From positions 1 to 64,000 of the forward strand of contig JADJUJ010000023.1 of the NCBI GenBank assembly GCA_016710765.1: a DNA stretch of 64,000 nt, given 5' to 3'. Positions 45,439 to 54,291 of this stretch are shown in pieces. The notes under the pieces were generated by a model, which did not search any database, was not told the origin of the DNA, and was given only the letters and a program-made list of their open reading frames with translations. Numbering within the stretch: the first letter of the stretch is position 1; every line of letters starts with the position of its first letter. The translations under genes were made by a program, and so were the position numbers. This DNA comes from Lewinellaceae bacterium. Its GTDB lineage: Bacteria; Bacteroidota; Bacteroidia; Chitinophagales; Saprospiraceae.

Positions 45439-46006
45439 ATGTCTGCACCGAAAATTCCGAGCCTGTTTTTGCAAATCGTCGCCGTTTCGAGCCTGGCGAT
45501 CCTGCTAACATATGCCTACAGCATTTATAATTTGGGTCCGAAATGGAGCACCATCAGTTTTTTAGTGGGTGTGGCGCTGGTCATGGTCGGACTGGGTTAT
45601 GTGGTGCTGAAAATCAGAAATGGCCAGGAGGCGGACAAGAAGTATTACGGTGGGCAAGGCGGTATTTTCATGCTGCTGCTGCTTGCTTTCTGGGGCTGTT
45701 CGATGCTGGAGATTCGGCAGCAGGGAGTGGTTGAAACTGCTGTGGTAGCAAAAAACAGACAATTTCATTACCTGCATCGCCAGAAAACAGCACCGATGTA
45801 ATGGTAAAAATCAACCAGCAGACCCTGGCGGTGGACTATTGGATGGCGGCAAACTGGCACGCCTGGAGATTCCTGCGGCATTTGTCGGACAAAAAGCGGT
45901 GCTTGACCTGGTTTGTAAGTTGCCAACCGGGGAGATGAAGGCGTTTCGCGATTCCATAAGTATTGGCGCGGTGAATGATACGCTGCGTTTGCCCACTATA
46001 TTTTAG
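45439..46006 (+). CDS. Uncharacterised membrane protein, frameshifted
   Basis: Starts MSAPKIPSLFLQIVAVSSLA with three hydrophobic helices (AVSSLAILLTYAYSIY; ISFLVGVALVMVGLGYVVLK; GIFMLLLLAFWGCSML). A periplasmic C-terminal domain follows after frame changes near 45760 and 45835 (VMVKINQQTLAVDY; GKLARLEIPAAFVGQKAVLD; MKAFRDSISIGAVNDTLRLP). The TAG at 46004-46006 is two bases before the rhodanese ATG, so the genes form a unit. I recognise no family. Confidence 0.55.
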
Positions 46007-46008
46007 CC

Positions 46009-46365
46009 ATGCATTCGACACCAAAAGTTTCCTTTCTCTTGCCGAAAAATGCTTGGACCGTGCTTCAAAACGGGGTGCTGCTGGTGGATGTAAGAGAGCA
46101 TTCGGAAGTGGAGGCGTGCGCCTACTCCTCGCCGGCTAAAATTCATTTGCCTTATTCCGAATTAAAGGCCCGCTTCGCCGAATTGCCCACCGATCAGGCG
46201 TTGCTGTTCGCTTGCCACAGCGGTAAGCGAAGTTTGCGCGCAGCGGCTTATTTGTCGTATAAAGGCTATACCCGGGTTGCCAATTTGGAAGGCGGTTTGG
46301 TAGCCTGGCTGGCCGCCGGATTGCCGGTGCAAGGAAAGCGTTGCAACTGCAGTTTGACCGATTAG
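46009..46365 (+). CDS. Single-domain rhodanese
   Basis: 118 residues. It has a rhodanese fold with GVLLVDVREHSEVEACAYS, then active-site loop LLFACHSGKRSLRAAAYL with Cys in CHSGKR, then GYTRVANLEGGLVAWLAAGL. Thiosulfate or persulfide sulfurtransferase activity is likely. It begins 2 bases after the membrane protein stop. A further pair of cysteines at the C-terminus (GKRCNCSL) is unusual. Confidence 0.85.
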   Translation: MHSTPKVSFLLPKNAWTVLQNGVLLVDVREHSEVEACAYSSPAKIHLPYSELKARFAELPTDQALLFACHSGKRSLRAAAYLSYKGYTRVANLEGGLVAWLAAGLPVQGKRCNCSLTD

Positions 46366-46381
46366 TAACGTGTCACACGCG

Positions 46382-46548
46382 CTAAGTACACTGTAAACTA
46401 AGTTTCGTTTGATTTTGGCTGAATCTTTTGGCGCCATCCATCGTCTGTTTTCTCAGCAAGAGCGCTGCTATTCCTTCAAAAACAGGCTTGACTGCCACCA
46501 AAATCCTCTACCCAAAATCTCAACAAACTTAATTTACAGTGTACTTAG
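46382..46548. mobile_element. MITE-like element, 167 bases
   Basis: The ends are a perfect 16-base inverted repeat (CTAAGTACACTGTAAA at 46382-46397; TTTACAGTGTACTTAG at 46533-46548). The inverted similarity continues inward for about 50 bases at reduced identity, and the centre also pairs (TCTGTTTT with AAAAACAG). There is no coding capacity. It looks like a miniature element mobilised by a transposase elsewhere. Confidence 0.7.
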
Positions 46549-46624
46549 CCAAATGCCAAAACCTCCACAGCCGCAACTTTTGTTGATTACCGCTGTCTTT
46601 AGAACGATCAACTACCCTCTTTCT

Positions 46625-47774
46625 ATGGAATTTGCCATTAATCTAAGGTCCTTGTTGCTGTTGTTGGCCATGGTTCAAGGACTGGTCATTGCGGGCGCCG
46701 TGGTGTGGCGCTACTATGTCCGCGGCCGGATACGCGATTTGTTCTTCGGTCTGCTCCTGTTATACCTGGTACTTTCGCTGGTATGTTATTTCATAGGCTT
46801 TCTAGGCGTGTACGATTACGCCAGGGAGGCCGGTTGGGACCTCACTTTTTTTCCCTTTGGAAATGTCTATCTCTACGGGCCCTTGATCTGGTTGTACGTC
46901 AGCGCCAGTACCGATTCCGACTATCGCTGGCGCGCGGAAAATTGGCTGCATTTTCTTTTTGCCGGCCCTGTACTATGGCATCAGTCTGTGGTGCTGGAGT
47001 TTGCCAATGGAGCAGAAAGACAGTCTGGAAGCTGGCCTGTTGGGACCGATCGACACTTTAATTGCCTATCTTTCTCTGGCGGTCTATACTGGCTATTCTT
47101 TTCGGCGCTGGCGTACTTTCCAGTTTTTCAGCGACAGGAATATGCCAGAAACGATCAAAAACCGAGCGCTGGCTGCTGCGGTTTTTGTTGGTATTTTCCG
47201 GGTACCTCCTGTTTGACCTGGCCTTTTCTATCTGCGGAAACCTGTTCAATTTTTGGTATACCGAGTGGTATTGGCTACACTTGAGCAGGGCTGGCATGCT
47301 GTACTACCTGAGCGTGATGGGTTGGGCATTTGTGCAAAACGATGCATTGCCGATACAACTGCTCAGCGTGCGGGAGGAAGAAGGCAGAAAAACCTGTTTC
47401 CGGAGGAAGAATTGCCGTTGCGCATTGCCCGTTTGCGCTCTTTTATGGAACAAGAAAAAGCCTACCTCAATCCGGATCTTACCCTTACGGAATTGGCGCA
47501 ACAAACAGGCATGAACACCGCTCAGCTCTCCTTTGTGATCAACAATGGTCTTGGGAAAAATTTCAATGATTTCATCAATCAGTATCGGGTGGAAGCCGTG
47601 AAGTCGTCGTTGCAGGATCCCAGCCTGGCACACCTGAGCCTTTTGGGCGTAGCCTTTGAATGCGGGTTCAACTCCAAAACGACGTTTAACCGTGCTTTTA
47701 AAAAGTTGACGGGGAATGCACCGAGCGGCTATCTCGTTCGGCTTGCTAAGGATCCTCAAAGCTGTACAAATTAA
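46625..47774 (+). CDS. Membrane-anchored AraC-family regulator, frameshifted
   Basis: N-terminal membrane module (MEFAINLRSLLLLLAMVQGL; FFGLLLLYLVLSLVCYFIGF; FPFGNVYLYGPLIWLYVSAS) leads to a C-terminal AraC HTH: LTLTELAQQTGMNTAQLSFV, NNGLGKNFNDFINQYRVEAV and the second helix-turn-helix LLGVAFECGFNSKTTFNRAF, KKLTGNAPSGYL. The middle section (46980-47420) is broken by at least two shifts. This 7TM-like/AraC architecture is a one-component sensor-regulator known from Bacteroidota. The 3' end overlaps the convergent gene by about 28 bases. The target is unknown. Confidence 0.8.
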
Positions 47775-49110
47775 GCCTGTACAATTTCCGGTTGGGTGTG
47801 TTTACATCCGGCTGCCCGATACAATACAACCAACCATTTCGAATACTAAAATGATCGCAGAGGTAAGGCAACGCTTTTGGTGTGTAGGATTTACCCGGCC
47901 GAACGCTTTTGGGGTCGATCGACTTAAGTACCAAATCGCCCCCTTTTGCGCTAAAACAGGCATAAATTCTTCCCAGCGGCTGATCGGTGAGTACTTGTTT
48001 GCGCCAGCCTGGTTCATGGTGGAATTGTAGCGTTTGAATGGTATCCTGCCAGGGATTTACGGCAATGGTCCATTGCTGGTCGTTTACAAAATCCAACAAC
48101 AAAACCTGATCGCCCAATTTAATCAGCGGGGCATATACTGAGTCGTAGGCCAGTTGGTTGAAAAAACCAATAGCGGCAACCAGATCGTTGGTTTCAGCCA
48201 TTTTAAGTAGGTTTTCTGGTTGGAGCGCCTGCATAGGGTCCGTCAGCGGACTCAGGCCATTGAGGATATCATCGCGGTCGATATCTGGTATGGTTTTTAA
48301 GTAGCTGTATAGGATGCTGCGGTACTGGTCCAGCAGTTGGTTTTCTGCTTTTTTATCCCTGATGTACGCCAGCGGATGCGCCTTTTTGTCGGGGTCGATG
48401 TAGGTATACTGCACAGATTGGCGAAATGGCCCCGTTTTTCTAAAAAAATAATAATGGTTCAGCTCCTGGACGCAGGGTGCAATGATTTGGTGAAATTTGG
48501 CGGCCGGGTATCGGGGAAAAGTGTCCAACTGTTGGCCGTTCAAAGTGCATTCCCAGGCAAATTGTTCCCCCACGACATGGTAGGCTCCGGTACAACTTTG
48601 GTGCAGTTGCTGTACCGGAGCCGGAAACTGCAAGCGGGAAATACGTGCTCCGTTGTCGCGACAATACCATAGAAAATAAGATTTTTGCTCCCGAACCAAC
48701 ATCATGAGTCCTGCGCCGGCAAAGGTATAGTCAATGATTTCCGTGCTAAAATCTTCGGTAAACAAGGTGCCTACCCTCGCATCTCCCACCGAAACCTCCG
48801 GAAGGCTAACAGCAGATGGGCTGAGTTGGATCTCCAGAAATGTACTGTGCAGGGAGTCTGATGGGATGTGTTGAGGAAAATAACCTACACAGCGCACGAT
48901 CAGTGGCACGGTAACAGATGGAATCAAGAGATTAAAGCTTCCATCACTATCAGAAAACCCTAGCAGTTGATCCCCGCTGAGCAGGGTAGCTCCGGGCAAA
49001 GGTTCATCCATTTCATTGCGCACCATGCCCCTCAGTTTCCAGGAATCTGTTTGAGCGCCCGATGCAAATGCGACGCCCCAAAGGAGCAAATAAACTAAAA
49101 GCCGTTTCAT
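47746..49110 (-). CDS. Secreted protein with carboxypeptidase-regulatory-like domain
   Basis: About 454 residues from MKRLLVYLLLWGVAFASGAQ, a signal peptide. Residues 25-105 form a beta-sandwich of the CarboxypepD_reg type: LRGMVRNEMDEPLPGATLLS, GFSDSDGSFNLLIPSVTVPL, IVRCVGYFPQHIPSD. The rest (EIIDYTFAGAGLMMLVREQK; YHVVGEQFAWECTLNGQQLD; LIKLGDQVLLLDFVNDQQWT) resembles a beta-propeller-like series without a family match. It has no T9SS or TonB motif. The open frame extends upstream about 35 codons, but the signal peptide fixes the start. Confidence 0.68.
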   Translation of the reverse strand: MKRLLVYLLLWGVAFASGAQTDSWKLRGMVRNEMDEPLPGATLLSGDQLLGFSDSDGSFNLLIPSVTVPLIVRCVGYFPQHIPSDSLHSTFLEIQLSPSAVSLPEVSVGDARVGTLFTEDFSTEIIDYTFAGAGLMMLVREQKSYFLWYCRDNGARISRLQFPAPVQQLHQSCTGAYHVVGEQFAWECTLNGQQLDTFPRYPAAKFHQIIAPCVQELNHYYFFRKTGPFRQSVQYTYIDPDKKAHPLAYIRDKKAENQLLDQYRSILYSYLKTIPDIDRDDILNGLSPLTDPMQALQPENLLKMAETNDLVAAIGFFNQLAYDSVYAPLIKLGDQVLLLDFVNDQQWTIAVNPWQDTIQTLQFHHEPGWRKQVLTDQPLGRIYACFSAKGGDLVLKSIDPKSVRPGKSYTPKALPYLCDHFSIRNGWLYCIGQPDVNTPNRKLYRLNLYSFEDP

Positions 49111-49290
49111 TTGGTTAAGGTACTTGGAGGGAGAGAATTGTGCAAGCAGATTGATTGAATGCTGGCTTGGCAGTGCTAAATGGGGCTCCCGATTGAACAG
49201 ACCGCAAAAAGTCATTGGAGAGGGGTCAGATTATAATTTGAGGCATGGGAGCGTTTTTGCTTGTGCATTTTTGCAGAAAAAACATTTGCT

Positions 49291-50208
49291 ATGAAACACA
49301 TCATCTTTTGCGGCTTGCTTTGTCTGGCCATTTATTCTCAGGCTATTGGCCAAAACCGCGGCGCCCTGACCGGCAATGGCAAGAGCACGGTACTGCCACT
49401 TCCAAGCATTGAGCCCTTCACGGAGATTGAAATTATCGACGTCAATGCCAATACCGAAGTTGTAGTGGGTCCGGCAACGTCGTTGCGCATTGAAGTAGAT
49501 GAGAATCTGGCCAAATTGATCGAGGTCAAACAAAAAAACGGGAAGATTACGCTGTCTATCCCCAGCAACCCAAACAACAAACTTTGGATCGAAGATTCAC
49601 ATACGAAAATTTTCATACAGACACCTGCACTGGAAAGCATTCTGGTCGACGACAATGGGTATTGCAGCGTAAGCGGTATCCAGGCCGAAATTTTTTCTGT
49701 GAAAAAATACGATAACATTACCCTTCGACTGGAGGGGCGGACCCAAGAACTCAACATTGTAAAAACCGGAAATGGCGATGTTTTGGCCGAGGATCTGCTG
49801 GCCGAAAATGCCAAAGTACTGTCCTCTGGCAATGGCAGTGTTCGGCTCAATGTATCGCAGGAGATCAGCGCCAATAGAAGTGGCAACGGCTCGGTGATCA
49901 ACACCGGTGCAGGAAAAGTTGAGGGCGTAATCAATGTCGGCAACGGCAATGTCAGCGGCGCCATGGACCGCGAAATAGCCTCCGAACAGCCACCAGCACC
50001 CAGGGTTGCGTTTACGCTGGTGAACAAATCCATGAGAAGAAAAACGTACGTGATTCGAGGTGAGGGCTTCAGTTACGGCATTGGAATTGGCCCGCTGGCA
50101 CAGCGGAAAGAGGAATTGCCGGCGGGAACAAAAATTCAAACCAATCTGGGCCAAACGGTATATACGGTGCGTGTGGAAGACGCGGGCCAGAAGGTAGATG
50201 TTGATTAA
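49291..50208 (+). CDS. GIN domain (DUF2807) secreted protein
   Basis: 305 residues. Signal peptide KHIIFCGLLCLAIYSQAIG, then a right-handed beta-helix-like repeat with the family's glycine-asparagine turns: FTEIEIIDVNANTEVVVGPA, VEVKQ-like LIEVKQKNGKITLSIPSNPN, VKTGNGDVLAEDLLAENAKV, LSSGNGSVRLNVSQEISANR, SGNGSVINTGAGKVEGVINV. Such auto-transporter-adhesin-like proteins are common in Bacteroidota and probably sit on the envelope. A -7-like box (CATTTTTG, 49266-49273) lies 17 bases upstream. A hairpin terminator follows. Confidence 0.82.
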   Translation: MKHIIFCGLLCLAIYSQAIGQNRGALTGNGKSTVLPLPSIEPFTEIEIIDVNANTEVVVGPATSLRIEVDENLAKLIEVKQKNGKITLSIPSNPNNKLWIEDSHTKIFIQTPALESILVDDNGYCSVSGIQAEIFSVKKYDNITLRLEGRTQELNIVKTGNGDVLAEDLLAENAKVLSSGNGSVRLNVSQEISANRSGNGSVINTGAGKVEGVINVGNGNVSGAMDREIASEQPPAPRVAFTLVNKSMRRKTYVIRGEGFSYGIGIGPLAQRKEELPAGTKIQTNLGQTVYTVRVEDAGQKVDVD

Positions 50209-50231
50209 ATCGTTGAAGAAAAAAATAAAAA

Positions 50232-50269
50232 AAACGCGTCGTTTGGGAATCATTCCAGGCGGCGCGTTT
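50232..50269. terminator. Terminator between the GIN protein and NUDIX genes
   Basis: AAACGCGTCG pairs with CGGCGCGTTT (one G-U), extended inside by TGGGAA with TTCCAG. A-rich on the left and TTTGTTT on the right. Confidence 0.7.
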
Positions 50270-50296
50270 GTTTACCCCCTGCAAAACCAATTCAAT

Positions 50297-50763
50297 ATGA
50301 AACACCGCATTCGAGTAGCCGGAATTTTACACGAAGCCGGCCGGATACTACTTGTTGAGCAAGGAAACCGCCAGATGAGTCAAACCCGTTGGTCGCCGCC
50401 AGGGGGTGGACTGGAACTCAGCGATACCGACATATATGCAGGCGTAGTACGCGAGGTCCGGGAGGAAACGGGCCTGGACGTAAAACCAGGTAGCCTGCGT
50501 TACATCAGCGAATTTTACCACCAGAGGTTGGATGTATTGATGTTGGAACTTTGGATCGATTGTTTCCCCTGAACGGCGATGTGTTTGAGCAGCCCCATTT
50601 GGCCTATGCCCGCCAGGATGATTACATCCACGATGTGCGTTGGTGGTCGAGGCCTGAATTGTTGGATATACCCGTCAATCGCCCACTCCATGCACCCTTT
50701 TTCTGGGAAGAATTGGATACACCTGTAGCAGCAGTCCGCCACCTTGGCCGTTGGGAAGAATAA
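50297..50763 (+). CDS. NUDIX hydrolase, one frameshift
   Basis: Pyrophosphohydrolase of the MutT type. The N-terminus MKHRIRVAGILHEAGRILLV is a typical first strand. The NUDIX box runs GGGLELSDTDIYAGVVREVR then EETGL; the Glu expected seven residues into the box is Asp. The frame breaks near 50568 and resumes as NGDVFEQPHLAYARQDDYIH, DVRWWSRPELLDIPVNRPL. Total about 155 codons, normal for the family. The substrate is unknown. Confidence 0.85.
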
Positions 50764-50908
50764 GGTGCCGTGTCAGGATGATGACGTTTTGTTGAAGTTA
50801 TTTTGTCAAATTAAACTACAAGGTTAAACAAAACAGCATGGGTCCTGTTTGACTATTTTAACATCTGGGTATCCAAACGACGCTCTTTTCACTTTTAACC
50901 TCTTCACC

Positions 50909-51604
50909 ATGTCAGATTTAGTGCTCAACGGTTATCATGCAACCCATGCAGAGGCCGATCAAATTGGAGAATACCATATCGCAACCGCAAAGGGTACCCC
51001 TATGAACCTGAAGGCAAAAAAGCGTTCAGATGCTGAAAAAATTGAGGCAATTGCTTCGCATTTTTCAGAGATTATGGACATTTTAGGCCTGGACCTTTCC
51101 GACGATTCGCTTCGCGGAACACCAAAACGTGTTGCCAAAATGTACGTACAGGAAATTTTCAAAGGGCTCAACCCGGCGAACAAACCCGCGGTAACAACCT
51201 TCGAAAACAAATACCAGTACCGCCGCCTGGTTGTAGAGCGCAACATACCGCTGCAATCAACCTGTGAACACCACTTTCAGCCCATTTTTGGCGTTGCCCA
51301 CGTGGCCTATATCCCGAACGGGAAGGTGATCGGGTTATCTAAAATGAACCGGATTGTCGATTTTTTTGGTCGCCGTCCACAGGTTCAGGAGCGCCTGACC
51401 GTACAAATTGCAGAAGAAATGAAGCGTGCGCTGGGAACCGACGACGTAGCCGTTTACATTGATGCGCGGCACATGTGTGTGCAGGCCCGCGGCGTAGAGC
51501 ACCATGGCGCCAGCACCATCACAGCTGAATATTCCGGAAAATTCATGAACGAAGCCACCAAGCAAGAGTTCTTGATGGCGATCAACAGCAAGATGCCTGG
51601 CTAA
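50909..51604 (+). CDS. folE: GTP cyclohydrolase I
   Basis: FolE1 converts GTP to 7,8-dihydroneopterin triphosphate, first step of folate (and queuosine/biopterin) synthesis. Key motifs: LRGTPKRVAKMYVQEIFKGL, the zinc/substrate region STCEHHFQPIFGVAHVAYIP, IGLSKMNRIVDFFGRRPQVQ, QERLTVQIAEEM and the final cysteine motif DARHMCVQARGVEHHGAST. The zinc ligands are the two Cys and the His. Length is 231 residues from this ATG, a normal size with a mild N-terminal extension (SDLVLNGYHATHAEADQIG). The frame is intact. Confidence 0.95.
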   Translation: MSDLVLNGYHATHAEADQIGEYHIATAKGTPMNLKAKKRSDAEKIEAIASHFSEIMDILGLDLSDDSLRGTPKRVAKMYVQEIFKGLNPANKPAVTTFENKYQYRRLVVERNIPLQSTCEHHFQPIFGVAHVAYIPNGKVIGLSKMNRIVDFFGRRPQVQERLTVQIAEEMKRALGTDDVAVYIDARHMCVQARGVEHHGASTITAEYSGKFMNEATKQEFLMAINSKMPG

Positions 51605-51655
51605 TCGGAGCAGCTTTGATTGGGGCCTAATAGGAGGCATTCGCAAAATGACCTG

Positions 51656-51685
51656 TTTGGGTAGATCCTATTTTACGTACTTTTG
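51656..51685 (+). promoter_or_regulatory. Promoter of the lysyl oxidase gene
   Basis: TTTG (51656-51659), 18 bases, TACTTTTG (51678-51685), then 21 bases to the ATG at 51707. A near-consensus Bacteroidota promoter. Confidence 0.75.
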
Positions 51686-51706
51686 CATATAACTAAAACC
51701 AGCCAT

Positions 51707-54109
51707 ATGCTAAAGTTTGTACTACCCCTGATCCTATTGTTCAGCGCCGCCAATGGGTTGAGCGCACAGTGCGATTCCAATTTTCTGGCCGTCCGCCTGG
51801 AAATAAACCCTGACTATTACTGGTATGAGGTACATTGGAAGATTACAAATCCTTCCGGTACCCAGGCTTTTGCGCAGGGGGAACCCAACGGTGAGGCTGC
51901 CCAGGAGTTCAACTATTGTCTGCCGGAAGGCAACTGTTATGTTTTTCACATTACCGATGATTACGGCGACGGCATGCTGCCCGACGGCTTATACCGGCTT
52001 TATGTCGACAATGTGTTGTTGTACGAGAACATCGGTGGAGCTTATGGCTTCGGCGAGGTAGTAAGTTTTGAATGCCCACCTGGAACCTTTTGTAACAATG
52101 CCTTTCCGCTGGATTTGGGCCAACACGAAACGCCAACGGGATCAGAAACCTGGTACACCTTTACCCCCCAGGATACCGGCACCTACAAGATCAGTACCTG
52201 CGATGCCGGATTAAATTGTCCTACCAAAATTTGGGTATACGATCAGTGCGCAAACATTAATGTCACGAACAACAATCTGGGTACCATTTTTTACAGCGAT
52301 GGTGGCTGTGCCAATGGCGCCGAAGCGACCCTTTACCTCGCTGCTGGCAAGGAGTATTTTATTCGAATGGCCTATGCACAGGGCAATTGCAACAATGAGC
52401 CCATAGGGTTTAACTTATCCTATGAAGGTCCGGTGGTAGGTTGTACCGACCCCCTGGCCTGCAACTATCAGCCGCTTGCCACCGTTACCGGGCCTTGTAT
52501 TTACCCGGGTGACCCGGAATGTAATGACTTGCCCGACCTGGTGGTGCTGGAAGATGTACTGCGCAACAGCATGTCTATTGATGTACTCAACAATGCCGAT
52601 GCTTGCGCCGTAGAAGAGGGTTGTATCCGCGGGTTTGGCACCCGTATCCTGATGCGCTTTACCACCCACATTAAAAACATTGGGGTAGCCGATTATTTTA
52701 TTGGTGAAACACCATCCTCTCCCTCCACTCCTACCGATCAGTTTGTCTGGGACCCCTGCCATGGTCATTGGCATTACCGCGGTTATGCCGATTACCTGCT
52801 CTTCGATGCCAGTGGCGTGCGGATACCAATTGGCTCTAAAAACGGCTTCTGCGTGCTTGACCTGGAGTGCTCCGATGGTGGCAACGGAAAGTATACCTGC
52901 GGTAACATGGGTATCTCGGCACAGTGCGGCGACATCTACGACGCCAGCCTTCCCTGCCAGTGGATTGATATTACTGGAATTTCTGCCGGAACCTATACCA
53001 TGGTGGTTCGGGTGAACTGGGATAAGTCGCCGGACAAAACCGGGCGACTGGAATCCACCTACGACAACAACTGGGCCCAGGCTTGCTTTGAATTGCAATA
53101 CGATGTGCTGGGAGTCCCCAGCTTTGAATTGATCAGCGACTGTCCGGTGTATACCGATTGTACTGGCGAAGCATTTGGCGCGTCACAACCCGACTGTAAC
53201 GGCATTTGCAATGGCCCGTCGCTGATTGGTGACTGGAATCAGGACACACTTCGCAACACGGCAGACCTGGACGCGTACCTGGTTACTGCGCTTACGACCA
53301 ACTCCATGGCTGCCAGTTGTGTTGATTTGGAGGTGAACGACACCATTGATGTGTACGACGCGGCCCTGTTGCAAGAGTGCTTATTGCATGCCGACGACCC
53401 GCAGTATTGGGGTACCCGTTTTGCCTGTCAGTTTCCCGGGGGCGTACCCAATCCGGATGATATTGTGTACCTGCTGCCCGGCGCACTGGATACCATCAAC
53501 AAGACTTTCGATGTTCAAATCGTGAACCCATTCTCTAAAATGATCGGTTTTGAGTTTAGCCTGACAGGACTGGACATCAGCAGTGTGGAAAATATTTCCG
53601 GAAGTTATGCTGCCGACTGGCAGATTAATGCCGCCGATGGAAAACTCCTCGCACTTGCTGCCGACGAAATTGGCCTGACCAAGCATGTATTACCGGGCGA
53701 GTTTATCCGGGTACATTATTCAGCGCTAACGGCCAATAATATTTGCATCAGCCATATTCAGGCAATTGTGAATGAAAAGTACCAGCGCTGCAATGCCAAA
53801 CTGGCCGACCCCAATTGCGTTACGGTAGGTACCAGTGGAACGGATGATCTCAGTTTGAATGGCTTCCGGGTATTTGCCGTACCCAATCCAGCCCAAGATC
53901 ACTTCACCTTGTTTTTCGACAATCCGGATTTCTCGCCGACGCATATTGTGCTCACGGATGCTGCTGGCCGGGTGGTTCGGAATTTTGAGGGCCTTCGGAC
54001 AGAATCGGTTACCATTCAGCGCCAGGGCTTGCCCGGGGGGATATACACGTATTTTGTTCAGACGAAGAGCGGAAGCGCCGTGGGAAGAATGGTGCTGATG
54101 GGAAATTAA
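51707..54109 (+). CDS. Secreted lysyl-oxidase-domain protein with T9SS sorting domain
   Basis: About 800 residues. Signal peptide LKFVLPLILLFSAANGLSA. Residues 20-240 contain T9SS-cargo modules (VFHITDDYGDGMLPDGLYRL; ETWYTFTPQDTGTYKISTCD) and a GCTDPLACNY motif. Residues about 275-460 are a lysyl oxidase domain: copper-binding histidines H352, H354, H356 in DPCHGHWHYRGYADYLLFD, Lys378 in GSKNGFC and Tyr411 in IYDASLPCQWIDIT. The last two sit where animal enzymes form the LTQ cofactor. Then a dockerin-like segment (GDWNQDTLRNTADLDAYLV), a cohesin-like sandwich (FDVQIVNPFSKMIGFEFSLT) and the sorting domain VFAVPNPAQDHFTLFFDN ... PGGIYTYFVQTKSGSAVGRM. Likely crosslinks or oxidises amines at the surface. 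Confidence 0.88.
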   Translation: MLKFVLPLILLFSAANGLSAQCDSNFLAVRLEINPDYYWYEVHWKITNPSGTQAFAQGEPNGEAAQEFNYCLPEGNCYVFHITDDYGDGMLPDGLYRLYVDNVLLYENIGGAYGFGEVVSFECPPGTFCNNAFPLDLGQHETPTGSETWYTFTPQDTGTYKISTCDAGLNCPTKIWVYDQCANINVTNNNLGTIFYSDGGCANGAEATLYLAAGKEYFIRMAYAQGNCNNEPIGFNLSYEGPVVGCTDPLACNYQPLATVTGPCIYPGDPECNDLPDLVVLEDVLRNSMSIDVLNNADACAVEEGCIRGFGTRILMRFTTHIKNIGVADYFIGETPSSPSTPTDQFVWDPCHGHWHYRGYADYLLFDASGVRIPIGSKNGFCVLDLECSDGGNGKYTCGNMGISAQCGDIYDASLPCQWIDITGISAGTYTMVVRVNWDKSPDKTGRLESTYDNNWAQACFELQYDVLGVPSFELISDCPVYTDCTGEAFGASQPDCNGICNGPSLIGDWNQDTLRNTADLDAYLVTALTTNSMAASCVDLEVNDTIDVYDAALLQECLLHADDPQYWGTRFACQFPGGVPNPDDIVYLLPGALDTINKTFDVQIVNPFSKMIGFEFSLTGLDISSVENISGSYAADWQINAADGKLLALAADEIGLTKHVLPGEFIRVHYSALTANNICISHIQAIVNEKYQRCNAKLADPNCVTVGTSGTDDLSLNGFRVFAVPNPAQDHFTLFFDNPDFSPTHIVLTDAAGRVVRNFEGLRTESVTIQRQGLPGGIYTYFVQTKSGSAVGRMVLMGN

Positions 54110-54120
54110 GGATAAGGATT

Positions 54121-54278
54121 TTTTCTTGCGTAGAGGGGAAGGACAGGATTAACATGATTTTACAGGATCTACAAGATACTCACGATTAGAGAGCATTGTA
54201 GGGTAGATTAAAAAGGCATAAATCCTTTTTTGTCCTGAAAAATCTTGTAGATCCTGTCCTTCTCTCTACACAAGAAAA
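54121..54278. repeat. Long inverted repeat between convergent genes
   Basis: The left arm (54121-54177) pairs with 54242-54278, for example GAAGGACAGGAT with ATCCTGTCCTTC and CTACAAGAT with ATCTTGTAG, with a 20-base bulge on the left. It lies between the lysyl oxidase and ftsK stops and probably terminates both. It shares words with the repeat at 40298-40423. Confidence 0.65.
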
Positions 54279-54291
54279 ATCTTGTCCTGGA

